Shown here piece by piece: positions 10,401 to 17,096 of a stretch of DNA of 30,403 bases. Source of the DNA: a virus; IMG/VR virus record IMGVR_UViG_3300042691_020478, positions 1 to 30,403 of that record; one strand, written 5' to 3'. How positions within the stretch are numbered: position 1 is the first letter of the stretch; each line of letters starts with the position of its first letter. The notes under the pieces were generated by a model. That model made no database searches and was not told where the DNA came from. It saw only the letters and a program-made list of their open reading frames with translations. A program made the position numbers and the translations under genes.

Positions 10401-10805
10401 ACAGCAAACCAGAGCACAGCATCCACATTCACAGTAACCAGCAATGCAACATCAGCGAACACAGTAAGCACAATTGTTGCTCGTGATGCTAATGGTGACT
10501 TTGCCGCAGGGGTTGTCAATGCCACTGACTTCAACTCAACATCAGATGCGAGATTGAAGGAAAATATTTCCGGCATCTCGGGCATTGATCTACTAAATAA
10601 TCTACACCCAGTTCAATTCAACTGGAAAGATTCGGGCAAGAAGTCATACGGTTTGATTGCCCAGGAAATTGAGAACATTCTACCAGAATTGGTAAACGAA
10701 AGAGAAGACGGCATGAAGGGTGTTTCATACATTCCAATCATTGCCATGCTAGTAGACGCTGTAAAGAAACTAGAATCTAGAGTAAAAGAACTAGAAACTA
10801 AATAA
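7470..10805 (+). CDS. Long tail fibre with C-terminal self-cleaving Peptidase_S74 chaperone (1111 aa)
   Basis: N-terminus: LTNNQIDGNF, a virion-attachment motif of myovirus fibres; then SLTGTPIAPT...TQIATTEFV and TLTNKTL shaft motifs. Residues about 434-545 are a common fibre domain (GLDVKQSARAATT, GDRVLVKNQT, QNGIYDV, W...FVFVEEG). Residues about 560-910 hold repeats of HADTSS plus T-F-D-x-YGHVT strands, including a 71-residue block repeated twice (residues 684-754 and 792-862). Residues 1025-1111 are a Peptidase_S74 intramolecular chaperone: SDARLKENI, then YGLIAQE and LPELV, and a closing coiled coil (VDAVKKLESRVKELE). Known: S74 domains drive trimerisation and cut themselves off with a Ser/Lys pair five residues apart; here S1025 and K1030 fit, releasing 87 residues. 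Likely a trimeric fibre binding host surface glycans or proteins. The start lies 6 bases after the previous stop with only a weak AGG. Confidence 0.9.
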   Translation: MANIVYRGGVAPSENNSTQFKGTPLTNNQIDGNFLGLQNEILTKAPTNSPSLTGTPIAPTAAAGTNTTQIATTEFVIAERTNTATLTNKTLTNPTINAGSGTVVLPAATAPAQTAEGSVVWDSDDDLLTVGTGAGRKTMVDTDSTQSLTNKTVNRLTITAPATSATLTIANGKTFTLNNTLTFSGTDASSVAFGAGGTVAYQGGTLAQFAATTSAQLAGVISDETGTGALVFASSPTLVTPIINTSLRVPIVYGSNVNSANLTISSTSAGTKGAVLLGETGDTVRLNTTTNGVLTTSSANGTLTVDTGTYYKAGGTDIAIADGGTGLSTTPTAGQLLIGTSANNYTLATISQGSGISVSSTSGSITVANTGVTSLTGTANRVTVSASSGAVTLSGPQDLHSAATPSFVQVNLTNAPTNAGHAATKAYVDSIAQGLDVKQSARAATTANITLSGTQTIDNVVLVAGDRVLVKNQTTASQNGIYDVAAGAWTRSIDMDAWSEVPGAFVFVEEGDTLADTGWVATANQGGTLGTTNITWNQFSGAGTYTAGGGIGLTGTTFSVAAGTGLVQDADGISHADTSSQASVDNSGNTFVQDITLDGFGHITGIASATVTIGDGAMTVTAGAGLTGGGQLGTANQSGASSITISHADTSSVTDLTAATNTFIAAQTYDTYGHVLTRTTGAVDFTVAANHAFQNFAIGADSGYTWGVANTNTTQAAESSSDTLTLVNGGGINLYTNTVAGTDAIRIEHADTSSAAGFTVDNGVNTFIQDITVSVDTYGHVTTSTITSAGVDFTVAANHAFQNFAIGTDSGYTWGAANTNTTQAAESSSDTLTLVNGGGINLYTNTVAGTDAVRIEHADTSSVTNLTASGRTYVTGLTFDTYGHVTGYTTGTETVVDTNTTYSKATSTVLGLVELGSDTVQTVAANAVTTTASRSYAIQLNAADQMVVNVPWTDTVPNNGTLTLAVSGTGLSGSASFTANQSTASTFTVTSNATSANTVSTIVARDANGDFAAGVVNATDFNSTSDARLKENISGISGIDLLNNLHPVQFNWKDSGKKSYGLIAQEIENILPELVNEREDGMKGVSYIPIIAMLVDAVKKLESRVKELETK
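9519..10055 (+). repeat. Two 213-bp tandem-type repeats in the S74 fibre gene (9519-9731 and 9843-10055)
   Basis: The two copies encode 71 residues each beginning DFTVAANHAFQNFAIG and ending RIEHADTSS. By hand alignment without gaps, 3 residues differ (A/T, V/A, I/V). At codon level 40 of the 71 codons differ silently and 28 are identical. They are separated by 111 bases (37 codons), so the period is 324 bases. Confidence 0.9.
10798..10805 (+). promoter_or_regulatory. Possible weak late-promoter-like box CTAAATAA overlapping stop codon
   Basis: CTAAATAA overlaps the TAA stop of the S74 fibre gene, 32 bases before the ATG at 10837. It differs from NATAAATA at one key base. The overlapping stop codon makes a chance match likely, so support is low. 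Confidence 0.15.
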
Positions 10806-10836
10806 GACTATAAAGCCGAGTCAATAGGAGACGAAG

Positions 10837-11109
10837 ATGGCGATAAAAATTAGCAACACCACGGTCATCAACGACAGCCGTGGGTTGGAAAATATCACGA
10901 ACCTAAAAACCGTAAACGGTAACACTATTTTAGGCACAGGTGATATTACAGCAGGTGCGGGAGCAAATATTTTCTGGGAAAATGATCAAACCCTCTCCGC
11001 CAACTACACAATCACAACAAACAAGAATGCCGGTACATTTGGACCCATAAGCATTGCTAACGGGGTTACGGTTACCATTCCCAATGGTAGCACATGGACC
11101 ATCGTATAA
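10837..11109 (+). CDS. Short fibre-like structural protein (90 aa)
   Basis: The ATG is preceded by a strong AGGAGA Shine-Dalgarno at about 10826, unlike the upstream structural genes. The protein has an N-terminal KISNTTVINDSRGL strand, a central TVNGNTILGTGDI motif common in phage fibre shafts and tips, and ends in FGPISIANGVTVTIPNGSTW, a beta-helical cap motif that I recall at the C-terminus of many short marine-phage fibre proteins. It is a complete small protein, not a visible truncation: start, ribosome site and stop are intact. Likely a minor fibre or a collar/tip piece within the fibre cluster; its partner is unknown. Confidence 0.65.
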   Translation: MAIKISNTTVINDSRGLENITNLKTVNGNTILGTGDITAGAGANIFWENDQTLSANYTITTNKNAGTFGPISIANGVTVTIPNGSTWTIV

Positions 11110-11119
11110 GGAATAAGAA

Positions 11120-11899
11120 ATGCCCGTAACTATAAACGGTACAACTGGTATTGTATCTCCAGCATTAGATTTGACCACTCCTTTGCCCGTGGCAGATGGC
11201 GGCACTGGTGTCGGCACTCTGACTGGTGTTGTCAAGGGCAATGGCACTTCGGCGTTTACGTCAGGCAATGTTAGTTTGGCATCTGAAGTAACAGGAACTC
11301 TTCCTATAGCAAACGGTGGTACTGGTTCTACATCAACCCAGTTTGCGAATCTAACAACCAATGTTACTGGTACTTTGCCGATTGCTAATGGTGGTACTGG
11401 TTCTACTACTCTTGCGGGTGCAAATATTGCAGCTTTTAACGCTGCTAATACATTTACTGCCACACAGACATTCTCTGGTTCTACAAGTGCTATTGCGATG
11501 GTTCTAAACGATGCAGCAGAGACTTGCACCGTATCAGCTACAGCGGCAACTGGTACAATCAATTACGACATCACAACTCAATCGGTCTTGTACTATACAA
11601 CAAACGCATCAGCAAACTGGACAGTGAACTTCCGTGCATCAAGCGGCACTACTCTAAATACAGCACTTGCAACAGGACAAAGCGTCACGGTTGCATTTTT
11701 AGTGACCCAGGGTTCTACTGCATACTATAACAATGTGGTTCAAGTGGATGGAACCACTAGCGGTGTGACTACCAGATGGATTGGCGGTGCACCTACTGCT
11801 GGAAATGCCAGCGGAATTGATAGCTATCGTTATTTGATTATCAAAACAGCGGCTTCCACATATACTGTGTTGGCTTCTGTTACTCAGTTCAAAGCCTAA
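11120..11899 (+). CDS. Short tail fibre with GTLPxANGGTG shaft (259 aa)
   Basis: An AAGGAA ribosome site precedes the ATG. Residues 1-18 (PVTINGTTGIVSPALDL) are an N-terminal anchor seen in phage fibres. Residues about 24-105 contain three G-G-T-G shaft units (PLPVADGGTGVGT, TGTLPIANGGTGSTS twice); the unit starting at residue 57 is repeated exactly 25 residues later. Residues about 106-130 (FNAANTFTATQTFSG) form a transition. The C-terminal domain of about 130 residues ends SYRYLIIKTAASTYTVLASV-TQF, a beta-sandwich tip that I recall from other phage fibre proteins. The same 75-base shaft unit is shared with the gene at 14375. Likely a trimeric minor fibre; the tip ligand is unknown. Confidence 0.75.
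   Translation: MPVTINGTTGIVSPALDLTTPLPVADGGTGVGTLTGVVKGNGTSAFTSGNVSLASEVTGTLPIANGGTGSTSTQFANLTTNVTGTLPIANGGTGSTTLAGANIAAFNAANTFTATQTFSGSTSAIAMVLNDAAETCTVSATAATGTINYDITTQSVLYYTTNASANWTVNFRASSGTTLNTALATGQSVTVAFLVTQGSTAYYNNVVQVDGTTSGVTTRWIGGAPTAGNASGIDSYRYLIIKTAASTYTVLASVTQFKA
11288..11401 (+). repeat. 75-nt GTLPxANGGTG shaft units (gene at 11120)
   Basis: Unit starts lie at 11288 and 11363, exactly 75 bases apart, each encoding VTGTLPIANGGTGS. The segment GGTGGTACTGGTTCTAC followed by ATCAACCCAGTTTGC (32 bases in all) is also present, unchanged, in the fibre gene at 14375. Confidence 0.8.
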
Positions 11900-11902
11900 A
11901 TT

Positions 11903-13861
11903 ATGCCTTTACAAGAAACTTCTGGTGCTGTTTCATATGATGCTTTTGGTGGTGGCGCGCCTGTTTTTAATTACATAGAAGATGTTTTTAGTACGTACCT
12001 CTACACCGGCAACGGCTCCACACAAACCATCACCAACGGTATTGATCTGTCGGGCAAGGGTGGGTTGGTTTGGATTAAAGACAGAACGAGTGGTTGGGCC
12101 CAACAACATCAGCTTTGGGATACAGCAAGAGGTGCGACAAACGTAATTTATTCGGATTCAACCGTTCCTCAAGCCACTAGTTCGCAAGGGCTTACTGCAT
12201 TTTTGTCGAATGGATTTTCGCTCGGCACCAACCAAAGCAACAACCGAGACACAAACATCTACGCCTCATGGACCTTCCGCAAGCAGCCGAAGTTCTTTGA
12301 TGTGGTGACGTATACGGGCGCTTCGCCTTCTTCAGTTACCGTCAATCACAACCTTGGTTCTGTTCCTGGTTGCATCATCATTAAGTGCACAAACGATACA
12401 GCTAGCTGGGCTGTTTATCACAGGTCAACCGGTATTGGTCAAATACTTTATTTGAACGGCACACAGGCTGCATCCAGCGACACCACATTCGTTACTGCCG
12501 TTACATCAACATCGTTTACCGTAGGCGACGACACCTTTACCAACAACAGCCCCACAAAAACCTACGTAGCCTACCTCTTCGCCCACGATGCAGGCGGCTT
12601 TGGAATTTCTGGCACGGACAATGTGATTACGTGTGGGTCGTACATGGGCAACGGAAGCACAACAGGGCCTGTAGTGACGCTTGGATATGAGCCTCAATGG
12701 TTGATGATAAAGAGATCTGATACTGCTGGCGGCTGGGTAATTCTCGACAATATGCGAGGAGCTACGACAGCGTCTGGGCAGGTGTTGATGGCGCAGTCTA
12801 CTTTAGCAGAAGAAAATTGGGCGTTTGTTCAACTGCTGGCAACCGGATTTCAGCCGACTTCTCTTGACACATGGATAAACGCTAGTGGCTCCACCTACGT
12901 TTACATCGCCATCCGTCGCGGTCCTATGAGGACTCCGACGCCGGGGACGAGTGTGTTTAATACGGTTTTGCAATCACCGCAATCAGCAGGTACATTAAGG
13001 ACTATTGGTTTTACAGGTGATTTAATTATTGGGCAAACCAGAAATGGAAGCGATCATTATTTTCAAGATAGATTGCGTGGGTTACCGTCTACAGGCACCA
13101 CAACAAACACAGCATCAATTCTCAGTGCTGTAACAAATGCCGAAGCTAATGCTTACCCGTACTTATACAATGTCTGGAATACTAATGCACGTGATGGTGA
13201 TTTGTCTTATACGGTTAATGGCGTGGGGTGGATTTTTGGTCGCGCCCCCGGCTTTTTTGATGTGGTTTGCTATACGGGGACGGCAAGTGGCACTTTGAGT
13301 GTTAACCATAATCTTGGTGTTGCACCGGAATTTATGATCGTAAAAGCACGATCACCATCTGGGTGGGATTGGTACTGTTATAGCCAATCGTTAGGTCCAT
13401 CACAAGTAATTTTCCTTAATCAAAATAATGCAAGCAGTACTGATACTGCTGCATGGAATAATCAAGCACCAACGAGCACAGTGTTTAGATTAGCCCAGAG
13501 TAGTTTCTTAAATCAAACCTTTAATTACGTAGCTTACCTTTTCGCCACCGTTGCAGGCGTCAGCAAGGTGGGCAGCTACACCGGCACAGGCACCACGCTG
13601 CAAGTCAACTGCGGCTTCACTGGTGGCGCGAGGTTTGTCCTCATCAAGCGCACGGACTCAACGGGTGACTGGTACGTCTGGGACAGCGCACGGGGGATTG
13701 TTGCGGGCAACGACCCATACCTTTTGCTGAACTCCACTGCGGCGGAAGGCACCGGTACTGACTACATTGACACGTTCAGTTCTGGGTTTGAGATCAGCAG
13801 CACAGCACCAGCAGCGATCAACGCCAACGGCGGCACATTCATCTTCCTAGCCATTGCTTAA
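11903..13861 (+). CDS. DUF7483-type phage adhesin (652 aa)
   Basis: The protein is a chain of related beta modules of the DUF7483 type, identifiable by GNGSTQTITNGIDLSGKGG, VWIKDRTSGW, WDTARGAT, FFDVVTYTG...VNHNLG (twice: about residues 131-150 and 451-470), VAYLFA (twice) and a terminal RFVLIKRTDSTGDWYVWDSA module ending NGGTFIFLAIA. Known: these modules occur in tail proteins of many phages; no enzymatic activity is assigned, so a surface-adhesin role is inferred. The ATG lies 3 bases after the preceding stop without a clear Shine-Dalgarno. Odd: G+C is patchy, with about 58% for 13561-13860 against 35% for 13021-13080 and 13381-13440 by hand count, suggesting that conserved end modules and the middle have different histories. 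A chaperone gene follows directly. Confidence 0.75.
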   Translation: MPLQETSGAVSYDAFGGGAPVFNYIEDVFSTYLYTGNGSTQTITNGIDLSGKGGLVWIKDRTSGWAQQHQLWDTARGATNVIYSDSTVPQATSSQGLTAFLSNGFSLGTNQSNNRDTNIYASWTFRKQPKFFDVVTYTGASPSSVTVNHNLGSVPGCIIIKCTNDTASWAVYHRSTGIGQILYLNGTQAASSDTTFVTAVTSTSFTVGDDTFTNNSPTKTYVAYLFAHDAGGFGISGTDNVITCGSYMGNGSTTGPVVTLGYEPQWLMIKRSDTAGGWVILDNMRGATTASGQVLMAQSTLAEENWAFVQLLATGFQPTSLDTWINASGSTYVYIAIRRGPMRTPTPGTSVFNTVLQSPQSAGTLRTIGFTGDLIIGQTRNGSDHYFQDRLRGLPSTGTTTNTASILSAVTNAEANAYPYLYNVWNTNARDGDLSYTVNGVGWIFGRAPGFFDVVCYTGTASGTLSVNHNLGVAPEFMIVKARSPSGWDWYCYSQSLGPSQVIFLNQNNASSTDTAAWNNQAPTSTVFRLAQSSFLNQTFNYVAYLFATVAGVSKVGSYTGTGTTLQVNCGFTGGARFVLIKRTDSTGDWYVWDSARGIVAGNDPYLLLNSTAAEGTGTDYIDTFSSGFEISSTAPAAINANGGTFIFLAIA

Positions 13862-13870
13862 GGAACCAAA

Positions 13871-14362
13871 ATGGAAATTAGAATTAGAGACACAGGTCAA
13901 GTAATGTTTGAAGGCGAATTTCGTGCCTATCAAAGAGCCAACGGCGGGCCAACCTGGGAACAAACAACACCAGAAATTCTCGACTCTTTGGGAGCCGATG
14001 TTGTTTTTGAGGGACCCCAAGCAACAGGTGGTACAGTGTATCAATACTCCATGCGCCAGGGTGTTGAACAACAAGCCGATGGCAAGTGGTACACTAAATA
14101 TGTACTTGGTCCGGTATTTGTTGACACAGAGCAAGCAACTGCTGCCGAACAAGAAATACAGTACAAAGCACTAAAAGACGAAGAGCAAGCAAGAATGATT
14201 CGCACCGAGAGAAATCTAAAGCTCAACGAAACTGATTGGACACAGGTACTTGATGCTCCTGTTGACAAAGATGCATGGGCAGCTTACCGACAGGCATTGC
14301 GTGATATTACTGCTCAGCCCGGATTTCCGTGGGAAATTTCTTGGCCTGTAAAACCAGAATAA
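13871..14362 (+). CDS. Tail fibre assembly chaperone, Phage_tail_APC type (163 aa)
   Basis: An AAGGAA ribosome site lies 6 bases before the ATG. The N-terminal half (IRDTGQVMFEGEFRAYQ, NGGPTWEQTTPEIL, GADVVFEGPQA) is a beta region; residues about 90-125 are a charged helix; the C-terminal end NETDWTQVLDAPVDKDAWAA then YRQALRDIT, a proline-rich PGFPWEI and WPVKPE match the Phage_tail_APC family. Known: these proteins help fold or attach tail fibres and are usually encoded next to the fibre they serve. Here the neighbours are the DUF7483 adhesin upstream and a propeller-tipped fibre downstream. Its last 28 codons plus the following 16 bases or so are duplicated at the end of the gene at 16147. 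Confidence 0.85.
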   Translation: MEIRIRDTGQVMFEGEFRAYQRANGGPTWEQTTPEILDSLGADVVFEGPQATGGTVYQYSMRQGVEQQADGKWYTKYVLGPVFVDTEQATAAEQEIQYKALKDEEQARMIRTERNLKLNETDWTQVLDAPVDKDAWAAYRQALRDITAQPGFPWEISWPVKPE

Positions 14363-14368
14363 AGAGAA
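14278..14368 (+). repeat. Chaperone-end direct repeat, copy 1 (partner 16308-16398)
   Basis: Ungapped hand alignment of 91 bases with 16308-16398 gives 77 matches. The first 19 bases and the last 28 bases are identical; the last block runs from the codons for WPVKPE through the stop and into the ribosome-binding region AAAGAGAA of the next gene, so the copy extends past the coding end. Confidence 0.9.
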
Positions 14369-14374
14369 ATTTAG

Positions 14375-16132
14375 ATGACCATTTCAATCAAATCAAATCC
14401 AGACGGTGTTACAGGTGCCATTCAGGTCAACGGTGTTGACGCTGTTGGTATTGGCGCAACTGGTATAACAACATTTGCGGGTGGTGGTTCCGCTGTCAGC
14501 ACAACCGGTACACAAACGCTTACCAACAAAACCATCAGCGGTGCAAGCAATACCATTACCAATGTCAGTTTGACTACTGGTGTCACTGGTACGCTACCTG
14601 TTGCCAATGGTGGTACTGGCACAACATCAACCCAGTTTGCAAACCTAACAACCAATGTCACTGGTACATTGCCGATTGCCAATGGTGGTACTGGTTCTAC
14701 ATCAACCCAGTTTGCAAATCTAACATCTAATGTTACAGGCACGCTACCAGTAGCAAACGGTGGTACTGGTGCTGCTACATTGACTGCAAACAATGTATTG
14801 CTGGGTAATGGTACATCGGCAGTACAAGCAGTTGCACCCGGAACCTCTGGAAATGTTTTAGTAAGTAACGGCACTACCTGGACTAGCGCTGCTGTGCCGT
14901 CTGATAACTGGACAACCCTTGGTTCAACTATTGTTTGGCGTGGATCACCTAGCGACACATCCCCATATAATTTTAGTGCAGCAGGAATGTTATGGGCTAC
15001 TGATAATATTTTAACAAAGCGCCCTAAGTTAATAAGCACACCACCAATTGAGCAACAATTAAATATTACTCCTCTTACTGTTAGCACAAATACAACGTAT
15101 GAATACTTAACAGTATCAGCACTTACCGCACTTGGAGTAAGTAATACTCTTGATGGTACAATACAAAAATTAGTAAGAGACGGGTTTACTGGTAGATATT
15201 CTGTTGCCCCTGCATGCGCCGGTCTAGAGTCATACAACAGCGACGTAAAGTATTTTATGTCTGGATTTACTACAGATTTTGTTCAATGGGCTCCGTACCA
15301 AGGTGCAAGTAGTGGTTCACCAAGTCCTTACATTTCTGCATTTAATCATTATACCGGCACTAATATTTCTGTGTTATTGCCAAGTGCAGCGTTCCAAGCG
15401 ACTTTTTATAGATACATCGCAAATATTGCGTATAATCTAAAATCTGCAACAAATTCTTTCAATATCAATTCAATTGTTGGTGGTACTGATGTAAGAGCTC
15501 ATAACGTAGGATTTTTAGATACTGGCACACAGAGCACATCTAGGCTATATGTTATTGCCCGTGAGAACAGTGGCGGCACCGCTGCTGCTTATTTTGTATA
15601 CAGCACAGGGACTAATGATGGGGCAACAGGTACGTGGACTTCAGTTTCTATTGGTAACACCACAACTATTCCAAGTAGAATTGTTGGCTCAACTGCAGAA
15701 ATAATGTTTTATGTTAATAACAGTGGAATATACAGATCTACTAATTTGGGAGATACTTGGAGCACTTATGTGTTTGGTGATAATGTTATTGGTACCAATG
15801 GAAGTTACTATCCAATGTCAATAACATGGAATAATACAACCTGGTTAGCAGTTTTTAATAACAATTTAGTTACAAAAACCATGGGTAGTGGAACGTCATG
15901 GACAAGATTAACAAATGCTAGCAGCATTTTTCCAACACCAGGCGCTGGCGCAGTTGCTTATAATCCTACTTTGAGTGCTTGGTTAGTTATTAGTGTTGAT
16001 GGAGAAATATATTATAACACCAACAGCGATCCAAATGCGGGAACGTGGACTTTTGCAAGTAGAGTTACCGCTGGCAATACTAATTTTGGTTTTGGTTTAT
16101 CCGTCATTGCTGCTAATACGTTTAACTTCTAA
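14375..16132 (+). CDS. Tail fibre with GTLPxANGGTG shaft and propeller-like tip (585 aa)
   Basis: AAAGAGA precedes the ATG. Residues 1-69 are an anchor (SIKSNPDGVTGAIQVNG, TLTNKTISGA); residues 70-132 hold three 25-residue VTGTLPxANGGTG units; residues about 133-177 are NNVLLGNGTSAVQAV...GNVLVSNG, a common shaft-to-tip linker. From about residue 178 a different domain begins, rich in aromatic and Asn residues. It contains a canonical Asp-box (S455-T-N-L-G-D-T-W462) and repeated WNNTTWLAVF and AWLVISVDGEIYYN strands, typical of beta-propellers of the sialidase/photosystem-assembly type. No sialidase catalytic arginine triad was recognised, so binding rather than cleavage is inferred. G+C falls from about 52% (14581-14640) to 32-33% (15001-15120) and leucine TTA codons become frequent at the tip, suggesting a swapped module. 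Flanked by two chaperone genes. Confidence 0.75.
   Translation: MTISIKSNPDGVTGAIQVNGVDAVGIGATGITTFAGGGSAVSTTGTQTLTNKTISGASNTITNVSLTTGVTGTLPVANGGTGTTSTQFANLTTNVTGTLPIANGGTGSTSTQFANLTSNVTGTLPVANGGTGAATLTANNVLLGNGTSAVQAVAPGTSGNVLVSNGTTWTSAAVPSDNWTTLGSTIVWRGSPSDTSPYNFSAAGMLWATDNILTKRPKLISTPPIEQQLNITPLTVSTNTTYEYLTVSALTALGVSNTLDGTIQKLVRDGFTGRYSVAPACAGLESYNSDVKYFMSGFTTDFVQWAPYQGASSGSPSPYISAFNHYTGTNISVLLPSAAFQATFYRYIANIAYNLKSATNSFNINSIVGGTDVRAHNVGFLDTGTQSTSRLYVIARENSGGTAAAYFVYSTGTNDGATGTWTSVSIGNTTTIPSRIVGSTAEIMFYVNNSGIYRSTNLGDTWSTYVFGDNVIGTNGSYYPMSITWNNTTWLAVFNNNLVTKTMGSGTSWTRLTNASSIFPTPGAGAVAYNPTLSAWLVISVDGEIYYNTNSDPNAGTWTFASRVTAGNTNFGFGLSVIAANTFNF
14582..14770 (+). repeat. 75-nt GTLPxANGGTG shaft units, three copies (gene at 14375)
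   Basis: Units start at 14582, 14657 and 14732 with an exact 75-base period, each encoding VTGTLP(V/I)ANGGTG. They match the units in the gene at 11120 more closely than expected for unrelated fibres, including a shared uninterrupted 32-base segment. Confidence 0.85.
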
Positions 16133-16146
16133 TAAGGAATTAGTTT

Positions 16147-16392
16147 ATGGATCTCACATACGAAGAAACAAGAGCGCTGCTTCTAGCTGAAGTTGAAACA
16201 CATCGTAAAGAGATTGAAGCTCGCGCCCGCAGAAGCGGAGAACTTGCCAGGTCTGATATTGACATAATTCGCTCATATGAATCAGGGTCTCCAGTACCAC
16301 AAGAATTGGCAGCTTACCGACAGGCACTACGTGATATTACTCTACAACCCAGATTTCCCAACGAAATAGTTTGGCCTGTAAAACCAGAATAA
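16147..16392 (+). CDS. Short tail fibre assembly chaperone, reduced Phage_tail_APC protein (81 aa)
   Basis: AAGGAA precedes the ATG. The last 27 residues or so (AAYRQALRDIT, QPRFPNEI, WPVKPE) match the end of the 163-residue chaperone encoded at 13871, in both protein and DNA. The N-terminal 50 residues (DLTYEETRALLLAEVETHRK, IEARARRSGELARSD) are a charged helix that does not resemble the beta region of the longer protein. Inferred: a paralogue that kept the fibre-binding end and lost, or replaced, the N-terminal part; the intact start, ribosome site and stop argue that it is expressed and not debris. It sits directly after the propeller-tipped fibre gene, its probable client. Confidence 0.75.
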   Translation: MDLTYEETRALLLAEVETHRKEIEARARRSGELARSDIDIIRSYESGSPVPQELAAYRQALRDITLQPRFPNEIVWPVKPE

Positions 16393-16398
16393 AGAGAA
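16308..16398 (+). repeat. Chaperone-end direct repeat, copy 2 (partner 14278-14368)
   Basis: This is the second copy of the 91-base segment, 85% identical by hand count, again covering the gene end, the stop codon and the ribosome-binding region of the following fibre gene. The copies are 2030 bases apart and bracket the whole propeller-tipped fibre gene at 14375. Confidence 0.9.
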
Positions 16399-16403
16399 CT
16401 TAA

Positions 16404-17084
16404 ATGAGCGTCTTAAAAACTAACAAGGTACAGATAGGTCAGAGTGGAACAGCAACACAGAACTTTGTGTTGGAAGTTCCTGCATCTCCAGACGGTACCG
16501 TGGCTCTCAGAAGGGGCATTCCCGGAGCAACCACACAGGACATTCTGTCTGTTGCTGCAGATGGTACCGTTTCGATCTCAAATGGTTCAACTTTGTCTGC
16601 TCCTGTAGGTGTTACTGTCTATGAATACGCAAACAGAGGGCAACTAAGAACTACCACACCCAATCAGGGCGCCCAGGCAATAGTAAGAGGTGTGGGTCTA
16701 TTCATATGGGTTTCGGGTGACACAAGTTTAGACGATGATGAAACCTGTTTTGCCACTGCATCTGGTCGTTGGTTGTTGGAAGCAATTGGTTGGGACTTTG
16801 TTGATAGTCAACTACCATATGTACCAAAAGTTCTAACGCAAACGTTCCCCAATACGCTGACAACACTAAGCGCAAACACATCGGTGTCTTTTGTGGTTAC
16901 ATTGATGGGGTTAACCGCGGGAACGGCAGTAACAGTAAACTTTCTTGGTACTCTCCCAGCTAGAGGGACCGTAACGGCTTACAGCGTAATAAATAATCAA
17001 GTAACAGTAGTGGTGTCTAACACTTCTGAGACATCTTCAATTACTATCCCCACTGGAAACTGGGTAGTAAGTGCTTTAGTATAA
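16404..17084 (+). CDS. Fibre or fibre-adaptor protein (226 aa)
   Basis: AAAGAGA precedes the ATG. Residues 1-40 (SVLKTNKVQIGQSGTATQNF, LEVPASPDGTVALRRG) are a widespread phage fibre N-terminal motif that I associate with virion attachment. Residues about 90-130 (VRGVGLFIWVSGDTSLDDDE, TCFATASGRWLLEAIGW) are a recurrent small beta domain of tail proteins. The C-terminal 90 residues (TLSANTSVSFVVTLMGLTAG, VTAYSVINNQVTVVVSN, GNWVVSAL) form a terminal beta-sandwich seen at the end of many short phage fibres. All three parts have the usual length. It could be a complete short fibre or the adaptor carrying the giant propeller protein that follows 12 bases later. Confidence 0.7.
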   Translation: MSVLKTNKVQIGQSGTATQNFVLEVPASPDGTVALRRGIPGATTQDILSVAADGTVSISNGSTLSAPVGVTVYEYANRGQLRTTTPNQGAQAIVRGVGLFIWVSGDTSLDDDETCFATASGRWLLEAIGWDFVDSQLPYVPKVLTQTFPNTLTTLSANTSVSFVVTLMGLTAGTAVTVNFLGTLPARGTVTAYSVINNQVTVVVSNTSETSSITIPTGNWVVSALV

Positions 17085-17096
17085 TAAGGAAAAACT

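Noticed and set aside
14422-15237. 271-codon open frame on the minus strand (and similar minus frames at 21738-22460 and 7484-8062)
   Set aside because: They lie fully opposite strong fibre genes; the predicted proteins are low-complexity V/P/A/T strings produced by reading ACT/GGT/GTT-rich repeats backwards, with no motif and no ribosome site.
16988-16995. AATAAATA box within the 226-residue gene, 101 bases before the propeller gene
   Set aside because: Same reason: internal to a gene and at chance frequency. Could be revisited with transcript start data.
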